Position numbers and translations under genes: made by a program. From Hydractinia symbiolongicarpus (lineage: Eukaryota; Cnidaria; Hydrozoa; Anthoathecata; Hydractiniidae), in contig NC_079883.1 of the NCBI RefSeq assembly GCF_029227915.1, positions 21,020,001 through 21,080,000 of the forward strand: a stretch of DNA of 60,000 nucleotides, in the 5' to 3' direction. The notes beneath the pieces are model-generated. The model worked only from the letters and a program-made list of their open reading frames with translations, did not search any database and was not told the origin of the DNA. Below are positions 35,601 through 47,010 of this stretch, piece by piece; the first letter of the stretch is position 1; each line of letters opens with the position of its first letter.

Positions 35601-36580
35601 TCCATCTAAAAACGATTGAAGTTTGCACGTTATTCAGAAACCATAACAAAGTTATAAACGATATCTGCAAAAATTTCTTACCAACAATGTTCTTTTTGAA
35701 TTTCGTATTCGTTCCAAATCAATACGTAGTAATGCATTTTGTAAGCTACATTGATGCTCCAAAAAGCTATAAAGAGAGACAAATCGTGGAACGAATCACA
35801 TTGCAGTACTTCCATAAATTTCGAGTGTGATAGTCTACTTATAGAACAACCGCATATGAATCAAAAATAGACATCGTTTATCTTGCGTGTTTGCGTCTCA
35901 AGAGCCCAATTTTTAGATTTCTTATATCCTTGAAAGTGATACATTTTTTAAAAGTAAGGAGTTCCGAAAAATGAAACACGAAATTAAACTTACTGTCTGT
36001 TCATTCCCAATTGAATTGAAGAGTTTCGTATGAAGTTCTGGTTCGTGGACTTGGTTTGATTTCTTGATGTCACTCTTTTTTACGTGATAATGTTCATTTC
36101 TGAAAAAATGAGATGAGATAGTAAGAGTTATTACAGTATGTACTTTACTTTCCGCGCATTCACCCGATTATTGGCGTTTTGACGTGTGTATAAAGTGAAA
36201 AGAATACCACTCACCAGATATTCATCACCCTTAATTAACACTTCTAAACAACAGAGTCGATGCATTTCTCGATTAGTCTCTTTGACATTCCACAGCCTTT
36301 AACAATACCAACATATATTCCTAGTGCCTATAAAAATTTTTACATTCTTATTGCAGACTGACTGAAAAATAGTTTATTTACTTTTTCTCAGTACAAAGTC
36401 ACGTACTATACAGATATAGTCATAAATAAAATTACAAAGCTATAGCATGTACAAAGAAAAATATGCAATAAATATATACAAACATTAAACCTGGAAAAAT
36501 TGAAAAAATATAAAACATATCATCATTGCCTAACGATGAAAATATATTCGATTTTAGCTGGACGATGGATGGGCTAAGTT

Positions 36581-37255
36581 TTACTTCTGCTGAGATGAAA
36601 CTGAGATAAAGGCAACAATGTTCATGTGGTGGGCAACCAGGCTTAAAAGCTTCTTTGCTATACTAAAGTTGACAGCATCATGATCAGAAAAGTGTACACA
36701 TTTTACAAAACATTTCACATCATATGATAACACAACACTGTTCTTTATATAAACATGATCAAGAGTGGCTCCAGCTAAATGGGTAGGTTCGGTAACAATT
36801 TGAGTGAAATCATGCATAACATCTGATAATCTTTGTGGTTGAGCCTGTGCATTGATATTGAAATCTCCAAGAATGAAATGTACATTGGTATTTTGAACTG
36901 CGCGAGATAGGGCATCATAAAAAAGTTCTAAGGCATCATTACATTTTCGATAGATAACCAATGCATTAAAAGTCTCAGCTGAAAATGATGTCTTAGTAAA
37001 CGAAAACATTGTAACACCTTGACCAAACTGATGATTTTGTACATGTATGCTTCTTCTGAAAAGAAGTGAAATGCTTTGAAACTTGTCAGTGTTACAATTA
37101 TGAAGTGGACTGAAATTTACCAAATAATTATCGATACTTTCAGTATCTTGGCCAGGATTTAATTGTGTTTCTGTTAGGCATATTATATCATGCAATGTAA
37201 GCGCTGCATCGAAAGATATGTCAACAGCATGCCGAGATAACGATCTTGTGTTCAA
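36581..37255 (-). CDS. Helentron EEP endonuclease domain (copy 1)
   Basis: About 224 residues of an endonuclease/exonuclease/phosphatase (AP-endonuclease-like) domain follow the helicase. Catalytic-type motifs are all present: DIICLTETQL (Glu29), ILGDFNIN (Asp131, Asn133), TLDHVYI (Asp166, His167) and HFSDHDAV (Asp191, His192). In Helentrons this domain is normally fused to the helicase C-terminus. Here its frame differs from the helicase frame, and the helicase stop (TAG, 37263-37261) lies a few bases upstream, with no good ATG for the endonuclease. I read this as a former fusion broken by a small indel, although two separate ORFs cannot be excluded. It presumably nicks target or donor DNA. 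It is entirely missing from copy 2. Confidence 0.75.
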   Translation of the reverse strand: MNTRSLSRHAVDISFDAALTLHDIICLTETQLNPGQDTESIDNYLVNFSPLHNCNTDKFQSISLLFRRSIHVQNHQFGQGVTMFSFTKTSFSAETFNALVIYRKCNDALELFYDALSRAVQNTNVHFILGDFNINAQAQPQRLSDVMHDFTQIVTEPTHLAGATLDHVYIKNSVVLSYDVKCFVKCVHFSDHDAVNFSIAKKLLSLVAHHMNIVAFISVSSQQK

Positions 37256-37260
37256 CAGTG

Positions 37261-39130
37261 CTATAATACATCATGTGATGGGGCAGAGAATTTTTGAATC
37301 TGCTGAAAAACACACTCATTTCGTAGTCTATCATACTCCAAAGTAGCACGAGAATTGCATTTGACAGCAGACCTAGAAAATTTTCCTGTCAAACACATAC
37401 CATTCAAAGATGTAACTCTGCTTAGTGCAACATACATCTGGCCATTATTAAATGAACGCTGCTTCTCCAAATCAAAGCTAATAACAACTTTATCCAGTGT
37501 TAAACCTTGAACTTTGTGTACAGTGCATGCCCACGATAGCATTAGTGGGAACTGAGTACGTTTGATTACAGGTGATGTATCTTTGCTGGTTTTCAGTTTG
37601 ATATTTGCTTCTGCTCTCTCGATTGGTACCCATCTATTTGAACAATTGCTTTTAAATATGGCCTCGTTGCCTGCCTTGGGGTCATCAAATAACACGTATA
37701 TCTTCGAAACTTTGTTTGCATTGTCTGCTTTTACATGCTTGACAGTACCTATTTGGCCATTGATCAGTCTGTCAGCAATATCAAGATTGACTGTAAGCAT
37801 TACTCTTGCACCAACTTTGATTTTTAATTCAGTAGCAAGATCCCCGGTTTCACTTTGATTGCGATTCAATGCTTTTTCAATAATGCCTTTCGCAACATTC
37901 TTTGGAAGTTGATCAATGGATTGTATAGTAAAACAGAATGCATCAACAGATTCTAGCATAATATTGTTGTGTACTTTGGCAGGAGCATTTTCTGCAAAGA
38001 TATGGAGTGCATTTGCAGGATAATCAGAATCATTTGGAGAAATTACTCTATTCTTCAATAATTCCTCGTTTTTTTTATCAAGTTTGCCGATTCTCACATT
38101 ATTTAATAAATCTATTAATACATTATCACCTTTTTGTCTCATTACCTCTGTAAGCTCAGCAAATTCGAAAAGCTTCCATAGATGCACCAAGTTGAGCCAG
38201 TCACTTTTATAATCAGCATACACAGGTCGTTGTTGAACAGGTGGCAGTTGATATAAATCACCACATGCTATCACTGTAATGCCGGCAAATGGAATCTCTT
38301 CACGACATGCAAATATTTCAATTAAACGTAGATGAATATAAAATAACTGCAAGTTTGATACCATAGAAATTTCATCAACAATAATGGCCTTCAGCTCACT
38401 AAGTTTGTTCCGTAAAGTACTCCTCCTTTTGTCATTTAAACGTGGCAAATTCTTTCCAAAATGACCAACAGGTATTCCAAAAGCTGTATGAATAGTAGTA
38501 CCATTGATATTAATTGCAGCAACACCAGTAGGAGCCACAAGAAAAACTTTGGGTTTGTTCAGGTCCTTAGATTTATATAAAAGTACCTGACATTGCTTGA
38601 TATATGGTTTTAATTAGATGTGACTTTCCGCAGCCACCAGCGCCAGTCAAAAAAATATACAATGGTGTAACTTCTACTTTTCTTATTGCCGATAAGTTTT
38701 TTATATACCTGCAAGCCCAGTCATATACTAAATCGAACACTTGTCTTTGTTTGTAATTCAAGGATGAAATCATGGGATTCAATTCTGCATCGCTCAGGAA
38801 TTCTGAACTATTTGTTGAAACATTGATTTCACTGTCAAAAAGTACAGCATCTGCAACAACATTTTCATCATCCACAATCTCATCTATTGTTTCAATCATT
38901 TCATCTTGAACTTCATCATTTTGATGAGCAGTAAAAGCATCTTGATTTGTAAGCAAGTCTGTACGCAAGTTTGATAAGGCAGTGTCAATTAGATTACTAA
39001 ATGGCTCAAATGTTTGCTTATGTTCATTTATGATTGATAATACACCAGGTTCGTTGAGTTTTTCAACATAACTACCAGAAGCAGATTTCAAGTCACATTC
39101 ATTTCGAAATGGATAGTATAACATTAGCAA
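37261..39130 (-). pseudogene. Helentron PIF1-type helicase (copy 1, frameshifted)
   Basis: A superfamily-1B PIF1-like DNA helicase that unwinds donor DNA in rolling-circle transposition. The N-terminal piece (39130-38573) carries the linker and Walker A GAGGCGKSHLIKTIY (GKS at 38,621-38,644). The frame then breaks near 38,590, where copy 1 lacks 2 nt present in copy 2. The remainder (38538-37261) has APTGVAA, Walker B AIIVDEISMV, motif III CGDLYQLPPV, a HKVQGLTL motif and the C-terminal QMYVALSRVTS. All main PIF1 motifs are therefore recognisable. Upstream, a 4-nt deletion near 39,165 separates this from the Rep frame, with which it was once continuous. Confidence 0.82.
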
Positions 39131-41838
39131 ATGATGTGCATATAACTCAGGGTATTTATGTTTATTGTATATAATCGTAACGCTTGTTTAACTTTACGAC
39201 ACTTCAATTTTTCATTGGATGACATTAATGGCAATATTGCAGGGAACCAATTTGTTATATGGTTCCTTTCTATGTTGTCATCACGTAATACAGTTGGCTG
39301 GCTATCATTTTCATCATCAAACCTTCCAGCAAGGTAATAATTTGCAAGAAATTGTGCGTAGCAAAATTGATCAAGAATGGCATATTTTCCTTTTGCAAAT
39401 GTTGGGTTGGGTCTATCGACATACCGATCTAGCATATTTCTTTTAAATATGTCAGTACTATCTTCAGGAAGTTCATCAATTTCATGTTTACTGCGACACA
39501 TTCTATAGCGCTTTTCTGGGAGGTTGGTGTTGGCAAATACAACTTTTGGAAATGTTTTCCTGAGCCAAAGTTCTGGCATTATTAAATATACAGCTTCTTG
39601 AATAGAACATTCCCTTTTTGTAGTGAAAACCTTTGCAATTAATTTTATTTGCTCAGTATAGGATTTATTTGAATTGAAAGCTTCTTTCGCTGCTTGTTTC
39701 ATGGCCTGAGAAGTCTCATCTTCACATTTTGAGAAATATGCACACATATATGTCACAGCCTTGTAGTGGTTGAAGACAGGTTGAATATCAATATTTGCTT
39801 CCCATGCTAGAAGACCTTCATCAAAGTAATTATTTATGAAACACGAATCAGGCGGCCTCTTCAAATAAAGTTGAAAGTCGTTATCGTTAGAAATACTCAA
39901 AGCATTATAATATTCACTTTCTGGAATATCAAGTTCATCTAATATTTCTGATATTGTTGGAGTAATCTCGAAATTCTCTTGATTGGGATTCAAAATATTT
40001 TTCTTTTTTGGATTCAACTTTGTGTCAATATAGTCTTTAACCTTATTCAATATGACTTCCTTATTCTTCAAAATTTCACTACGTTCATCTGGATCTATAT
40101 CTTTTGACAGTGGCAAAGCAACAATAGTCCTTTCGGAAAAAAAACGACCAAAATGATACCGACATGTTTCATTTGTATACTTTCGACAAGATTTAGAATG
40201 AGAGTGCACCTGATAAGTTGTTACAAAGTCAAATAATTCACGTTAATGTTCACGATCTGGTACATATGCTTTAATAATTGCATCTACGAATTGTATGTAT
40301 TTATCAATATTGTTTTCAGTCAAAACAGGAGCATTCAACACCCTCAAAAAGGAATGAATATGAGGACTTCCACGAATCTGAAACTCTACACGAATTGCAC
40401 AGTATTTAACCTTACCAAGAGGTCCATCAACTACAATTTCCTTAAAAAAAAAGCTCAACACGATACTGAAAATGCCTGGCAAGTAGAACAGGATTCAAGT
40501 ATAAAAATCTACATCTTTCAAAGTATGTTAGGTTGATTATTTCCTCATCAGACAGATTCTCACTATTCAATTTTGCTATGATAGAAATCAATTCATTCCA
40601 TCTTAAATCCGCACAGCTCAATGTCATAAAAATGTTGGGAGACCGAGTTGCTTAACCATTGCTAGAACTTCCGAGAGAAATCGCTTCCAATATGCTGGGG
40701 TACCTTTGATAGGACTCATAAATTGAAAACCTTTATCTTCAGCAATACAAGACTGCACTGTTTCAGAGAAATTTTTGGACAACATACCAGCCGTGAGAGA
40801 ATCTGTCTTAACCTTTTTCACAGCAATATTGATTTGACTACTCATATTGAGTTGTTGCAGAGTGGACAACACATAAAAAATGTAATCAGAGTTTGAGGCA
40901 AATTTTTCTTTATAATTCAACAGCCGCTGATTAAAATACTTTGTTGGACTAAGCTTGATATCACGTTCAACTTTGTAGCCAAACTTACCAGTTGGGAAAA
41001 GATAAGGATGAGCTAATTCCTCACAAAATTGATCATTCATCATTGAAAATGGTATTTCACCTTCTCCTGGTGCTATGCTAATATCCTCGGCTTGTGGTAC
41101 ATTTGACAACATCATACTTTCATTTACATTAAACCTATGAGCATTTAGTGGATTTTCAACTTCTTCAAGTTCATGATCATTGTTTTCTGAAGTACATTCT
41201 GTTTCTACAGGGTCACGTAAATCTACCAGTGAAGACGGAATCAAGCTTTCATCAATGGTTATATCAGAATACAATGGGTTGTTCTGTTTCAAGTAAAGCA
41301 AAGCCAATTTCACAGACTGTGGGTTGACAGCTTCAAAATATACATGTCCACGAAATGAAAGTTTACGCTTTAATTTAATCATAACTATACTGTTACTGTC
41401 AGCTCCATGTGGAAGTGTACTAACAATAGTTTGACAATTAATAGGGACATTGTAAATAGTTCCTTTTAGCTTGGGAGATTGACCTTTCGGCATATTTGTT
41501 ATCTTTTTGAACAATATTCGTCTAGCAATAATGGTCTTTTCCAACCTATTAAGTGTTTCTAATTCATCAGGAGAATCAAACATGTCTAACTTGTTACAAA
41601 CAGCCTGTGCAGGAATTTCAGATTTCAGCAACTTCTTATGGCAAGTCAAACAAATATAAGCACTCCCATCACTGCTTGAAACATAACATACAAGGTCAGT
41701 TGTGTCAATTTTGTAATTATCATTATAAAAGACAACTACAGATTTTCTATAAAGACAACGATTGCATACAATACATATAAATACTGGTCTTTCTTTTATA
41801 GCCTTTTTAAAATTTTCAATTCTTTTCAACGTGCTCAT
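39124..41838 (-). pseudogene. Helentron zinc-finger/HUH Rep region (copy 1, broken)
   Basis: This is the middle of the transposase polyprotein. From 41838 it carries a region with CIVCNRCLY and YICLTCHKKLL (zinc-binding pairs), then an N-terminal Helitron domain (FCEELAHPYLFPTGKFG, and PIKGTPAYWKRFLSEV). It continues into the Rep nuclease with RGSPHIHSF (HUH) and YMCAYFSK (two catalytic-type Tyr, YxxxYxxK). Compared with copy 2 it has a one-base loss in an A-run (5 instead of 6) near 40,630, a one-base gain in an A-run (9 instead of 8) near 40,445, and a nonsense codon at 40245-40243 (TAA instead of GAA). The Rep would nick and join single strands at the element ends, but this copy cannot make it. 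Homopolymer differences could also be sequencing error. Confidence 0.8.
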
Positions 41839-41874
41839 TTCCTGAGATTTTTGTATTTGATGGAAATCACAATT

Positions 41875-43050
41875 TCACTTTAATTTTTTCAGATGTTCAT
41901 GACTACCTATTTTGCTTTGATATTTATCTCGTTGTGAATCTCGCTTCTGCTTCAATTTGGCTTTGTGCTCTTGGGTGCCCATTTCGCTTTGATATTTATC
42001 TCGTTGCTGTTTCAACATGGCATCATGCTCTTGGGTGCCTATTTTATTTTGATATTTAACTCGCCTTTTCTTCAACATAGATGCATAACTTGGGGATGTT
42101 CTATCAGAAGCACTTTCAGAGAGCTCAATACATTTACGCTTTCGTAGATTTCCACGAAACCTTTCGAGAAAAATCTTTACCTCTTTCACCACATTTCCCT
42201 TAATCAAGATTTGCACATACTGGATATCACATTGGGTATTTCTGAAATCATTGGAATTATCTCTTTAAAAGTCACTTATATACTTATGTACCTGACAAAA
42301 ACTTTTAAACTTCAAAAGAACTGAAAAACCGTTTTGGCAGCATTGACCTTCTTGATCTCTACTATGAGAATCAAATAGATAAATGAAATTTTTATCCCAT
42401 ATAATCGCTGAGCTATAACCACATGTATTGAAAATTAATCCATTACCGATTGTGCATGGAGGCATTATCTTATGAGCTTCAAAATAATCATCATCACTTA
42501 ACAACACTGAAAATCTGGCAAGGTAGGTGATATCAACATTGAAACCTGCAATCTCTAATACTGAAGGTAACTCTTGAAACTCTATTGGCCGATTCAACCC
42601 TAACTTTTTGAAATTAGTATTTCCATATTCTAAAATGCTGTCCAAGTCAAATCCCTTCCAAATTGAAATTTTTTTTATGGTTAACCAACAAATAGCTGAT
42701 AGGGAATTGCACATACAATGTACACCAGCAGTCTCACCAAACCTGGGATCACCTTGATTAAATGAACCAATAACAGACTTGATGAAAAAAGTAGGTCCTG
42801 GATTAGTTTCCACATCTCCATAGCAAAGCAATAGCAATTTTGATGCACATATCAACAAATTGCAGTAACAATCTACTATCAGGAAACAAAACAAAAAATA
42901 TTTCAAATAAAAATACAATGAATGATCAAAAATTCTCAAGTAAATTTCAAATAAGAAGTTCCTATTACAGTTGTCATGCTTGTTATCGTTTCTATGGTTA
43001 CAATAGAAAATACGCATACATACCCGGTGATAGGCCTGTGCAGTTGTCAT
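41875..43050 (-). pseudogene. Helentron 2A-leader and cysteine protease region (copy 1)
   Basis: This is the N-terminus of the polyprotein. I choose ATG 43050 (GCGAAAATGACA) because the upstream frame has a stop in this copy. A hydrophobic leader ends in LLLLCYGDVETNPGP, an intact 2A-like ribosome-skipping motif. A papain/OTU-like protease follows with GDPRFGETAG, HCMCNSLSAICW (candidate catalytic Cys) and LFDSHSRDQEG (candidate His). After it comes a charged tandem repeat built on KYQxxxGTQEH. Two nonsense changes relative to copy 2 interrupt it: TAA at 42267-42265 (TAT in copy 2) and TGA at 41877-41875 (CGA in copy 2). The protease may process the polyprotein or counter host ubiquitin signalling; that is inference. 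Confidence 0.75.
42793..42816 (-). other. Intact 2A-like motif DVETNPGP
   Basis: The eight codons encode DVETNPGP, matching the D(V/I)ExNPGP consensus at which ribosomes skip a Gly-Pro bond. It follows a hydrophobic run (LLICASKLLLLCYG), an arrangement known for 2A motifs that double as secretory signals. Skipping would release a short leader and leave the protease starting with Pro. Confidence 0.8.
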
Positions 43051-43299
43051 TTTCGCAGATATCAATGATTGTATGATTAAACAAGTAACCACTGTATTTA
43101 CGAACTTAACACCAAACAAGTGAAATATAGCTAATCGTATTTATAAACGTTGATTGCGTTGGTAACAGACAGAAGGGAAGTGTGCAACAATAGCAACACA
43201 AGACAAAGTGCGCAGCAAATGCAGCACAAGACAATAACACTAGCTAATGATTATAATATTCAACAAGTACGGTCAGAGTATTTTCAAGTATATCAAATA

Positions 43300-43337
43300 A
43301 ATTTAATGGGTGCTTCAGAATTTAATGGGTGCTTCAG
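43300..43337. repeat. Tandem 19-bp duplication in 5' region
   Basis: AATTTAATGGGTGCTTCAG occurs twice head to tail (43300-43318, 43319-43337), in the 5' non-coding region of the Helentron. It is also present at 57044-57081 in copy 2, so it predates the duplication. Confidence 0.8.
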
Positions 43338-43579
43338 GTAGCACTAAATTCTTCTCAATGAGGAAACTTCTTTCTCCCCAATCGATTCCTTCGCTGGAGA
43401 TGAATGCGTGCTGCATGCCAGTGGTCGGTCGAGTAAAATTGATGTGATTGGACGGTCGGTTGAGAATCATAGAAATGTCTACTTACGCGCGCGCGGTTTG
43501 TGGTGGCTTTGATTTTGATACTATTCGCGCCCCTTTCAACTTTTCGTTACCACCATGACAGAACGCAGCCCATACCAAA

Positions 43580-43603
43580 TCACACATTTCTACGAATGTG
43601 TAA
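43580..43603 (-). repeat. Helentron 5'-terminal hairpin (copy 1), at the tandem junction
   Basis: ACACATT and AATGTGT form a 7-bp stem around TCTACG, with one mismatch then one more pair outside. It is the partner of the 9-bp hairpin at 57324-57347. The 3' end of copy 2 starts right next to it (AATAAAAGAGTACC from 43604). Confidence 0.7.
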
Positions 43604-43722
43604 AATAAAAGAGTACCTTCGTACAATCTCCAAAAGTCAGTCAGCTCTTGCATTTGCAAAAACCCTTTATTTTTCTAAGAAAATTTTAAGAATACTTTTT
43701 CCCTGAAAGAGTTATCGAATCT

Positions 43723-43973
43723 TACGTTGGTGCGACGTTGTTACATCGTCGTGTTGAAGTATAAATCCGACATGATAACCTAACATAGAATCGACGTCGT
43801 TTTATGGTCGATATGCGCCGTCGGAAATCCTGACGTTGGATCGACGTCAGTTTATGGTCAAAATACGACGTCGGAAATTACGACGTCGAAGCGACGTTGC
43901 AACGACGTGGCCGACATCGCAACGTAGCAGCGACTAGCAACAGACGTCTGTACGACGTCGTGTGCCTGCTGGG
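43723..43973 (-). repeat. ACGTC array with CCCAGCAGGCACAC end (copy 2)
   Basis: This is the duplicate of 24,700-24,945, with a few substitutions. Here only the right-hand part of the putative transposon is present, starting about 120 bp inside the Helentron end; the left array at 23.3-23.6 kb has no counterpart. Confidence 0.55.
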
Positions 43974-46652
43974 TAAGTTCTCCTTACTGTTACTAGTATT
44001 TATTAATATTGGCCGTGTTATGACTAGCTGATTAAATCTTGTTTTTTATCAAAGGAGGTTAATACAACATATGTTCTAAAACGTGAATCGTTGTTTATCT
44101 TCTTGAGTAATATTTAGTATGATATTTGATATGATCTGTTATTTTTTGGTCGATCTTTGTACGATCCTAAAATGATAAAATGTCTTCAATAAGCTTTGTA
44201 GGGCAGGGTGGGGGGCACTATAAAATTTCGCAAATTTTCTGCTATAAAATCTGAACTCCATTGGACGTAAGTTGCTGAATTTATCTCAAGTGATCATTCA
44301 AGACTTCCTAGTGCTTTCAGCCATGGTTCGAATCAGACTTTCGGCGGTGTGACTGTTGCTTCTTCCTCTTCCAAAGCTTATTGAAGGAGTTTTCTCTGTA
44401 TTTCGCCCGGATTTTATATGATATGATTTGAATGGTGTCTCTTCAAAGTGGATTTCCAGTTCCAGTGTCCACATTTAAGAACGTCGTAAATAATTGCCCC
44501 TTGTAGATCTAGTCGAATGTACCGTGAACTGTGGGGTGACCGATTTTTCATTCCTGCCATTCGTTGGCAGATTTTTTTAAGTTTTCCAAGGAACTCTCCT
44601 AATAGGACTTTGATAGGCCGATAATACCGATTTATACACATTCATTGTCCTATATTCCAGACCTATATTCCCCCCACTTTTTTGCTAAGAGGTGATGTTT
44701 CTTTATAAGGTTATCATGTGTTTTAATCAATTATTAATTGATCAATATATACATATGCTCTGTTTGAGATCAACAATGCTTTCAGCTCGTTTTAAATCCA
44801 TCTCGATTCTCAATTTCCACAAAGATAGGACTGACAAACTAGACCTCGTCAAATTGCAAACGCATTTGTTGAATCGGACGACAACAGAAAGTGAGTATTC
44901 GGAAAATGTACAAAGGAGAACTGGGAGTTGTTATATACTATAACCTTTCTCTGCATTATCTTTATTTTGCTTCGATGTTACTATTGCTTATTTTGAAAAT
45001 ATATCTTGCATAAAATATGGCGCTTCTATAATTCTATATATAATCTCCTGCATTTTATGACGGCTTTCGAGCGCAATATTTCGGAATTTGAAGAATGTTT
45101 TAGCCTAGGGGGCCAAAAGTTTCCTAGCCCGTTGGCCCCAATCATGATCGGGCCTCCTTTGACACTAAATAATTTAGCCCCTTCACTTTAAAAATTGCTC
45201 CGCCGGGCCTGGTATATGACTAGGGTATGTGATTGATTTAGATGTTTTGTTAAAAGGCTTGGAACCTGTGGAAGCAGAAGTTGTTACGCTATTCTTTGTT
45301 CTAGCAGATAGGGAAACTAGGGTTGTCCCGGCCTAAGTAGGGCAATTATCATTGCCTTCTTGACCATTTCTGTTCTGACATTTTTCAGAACCTTTCCTGT
45401 TAGATTGAACGGGGAAACAGATATGGGTACATTTTGCGCCAACTATACTGACCACGTTTTAGACTCTTCCTTTCAAGTCAAACTCTTATAAGAATGTCAG
45501 GCTTTACCTGTCTGTGGACATTTGAATCTTTCAGGAATCCAAGTATTCCCTAAAATTTATTCGTCACTCACAGTGTCAATGACGTTCAAAATATCTTTAG
45601 AAAAACTTGAATCTATGGTCACACCGTTAAAAGGTTTGTTTGAGCCTGGGCTAAACGCACTAGACAATCATGAATGATTTTTTTATATAAATTTTCAATT
45701 ATTGCTTAATGCAAAAATTTAACCTGCGAAAATATTTGAAAGCTCAGATTCCTGGTGTATTGCAGGCAATGGCCCCTCTTCGTCTCTTCTATGATTCAAA
45801 CACTACTCTCTAGTATTTTGACAGTTCTCTGCATGTGGCGTTATCTCTTTCTAACCAATGCTGGGAATTAAGGTAGTATTTTAAAGCATTACTTTTCTAA
45901 CTTTTACAGACGAACACCTTAATTTTTTTACGTAGTTTTATAATAACAGCTGTAATGCAATCTAATACGCCGAACATGTTGACTTTCTTTATAATTAAGT
46001 TTGACTTGCCATACAACAGGTCCTGGGGTCGAGGTTGACAGATAAAAGTACTACGACTACTTATTGTCATCAAAATGTAATAATGTTTTCGCTGTGATAT
46101 TTTTCTCGCAACCATTTACAACAAGTTGACTTAACATGAAGTTGTCATGGTGAGTTTTGCGGTGATCTTGAAGACCATTTTATCTACAGGAGATAAATGT
46201 TTCCGTTAAAAAGCGCCACTCCACTGTTCGGTCGCTGTAAAATTGTATTTCGTTTCCACTTTGCTAATTTATAAAGATTTTTGTTTCAATAAATTATACA
46301 CGGGTAAAGTAAGAACATAAAAGCAATGTAAACAAGAAAACCGTTCGGTTTGATCACACATTCGTATTGTACACATACTTTATACTTAAATATTGTATTG
46401 ATTATGTTTATATCTTGTATCTATGGCAACGTTCTTGTTTATATAGACCTGTTGTATCATTTTTATTTTACTTGAAAATGGGTGTATGACACCCGAAACG
46501 TCGTAAAATGTTGTTTTAATTTGTACACATACACATGGTGTCCAAGTTTTAACATAAAATATTGTCAATCGAATTTCTAATGTCTCTGTAAAAACAACAA
46601 GAACTGAAGCGGTTTGAACACTCACACAACACTATGATGATAAATAATTAAA
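43974..46652. other. Cargo region without supported gene (copy 2)
   Basis: Counterpart of 24,946-27,638. It is visibly diverged up to about 45,007, then looks identical to copy 1. The 22-bp direct repeat recurs at the position matching 27594-27615. Nothing coding is recognised. Confidence 0.4.
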
Positions 46653-46949
46653 ATGTATTTATTAAAATATAAAATATACAATAATAAAATTTGGTATAAA
46701 ATATTAAGGCACAAACTTAGAGAAAGAGATGAAAATAAATTGAATCATATTAAAAGTTGTGACTATTTTTCGATAACTGAGATACGGCTGGAGAGCACAC
46801 AACACGAGTCAATTTCGAACATTATAACATTGTCAACATACAGTAAATCAAAACAATCATTTCAAGACAATGAACACCCTCATTTGATGCGAGATTTCAC
46901 GAAATTCGAATAGAATAAATATCTACTGGTTTCATTATTTTGGGTATAC

Positions 46950-46958
46950 TATATAAAG
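46950..46958 (+). promoter_or_regulatory. TATA-box-like element before cargo gene (copy 2)
   Basis: TATATAAAG lies at the same distance from the ATG (47011) as in copy 1. Confidence 0.35.
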
Positions 46959-47010
46959 CTACACGATAATAAGAAAACAACAAAAAAACGCTGCTATACG
47001 CAAAAAAACA

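Larger units (their letters stand above)
24581..43603 (-). mobile_element. Helentron-type Helitron copy 1, ~19.0 kb
   Basis: This element is read right to left. It starts at a terminal hairpin (43580-43603), carries the protease-HUH Rep polyprotein, PIF1 helicase, endonuclease and RPA genes on the minus strand (43,050 to 32,368), and then about 7.7 kb of cargo ending near 24,581. Both ends are defined by comparison with copy 2. The left edge is where similarity begins (AATAAAAGAGTACC at 24,581 and 43,604), and the right edge is where the 'tacgaatgtgt' hairpin ends (43,603 and 57,347). HUH-Y2 Rep plus PIF1 is diagnostic of Helitrons; protease and EEP endonuclease point to the Helentron/Helitron2 group. 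Several stops and frameshifts make it non-autonomous. The exact 3' terminus is uncertain, since the cargo may be read-through DNA. Confidence 0.8.
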
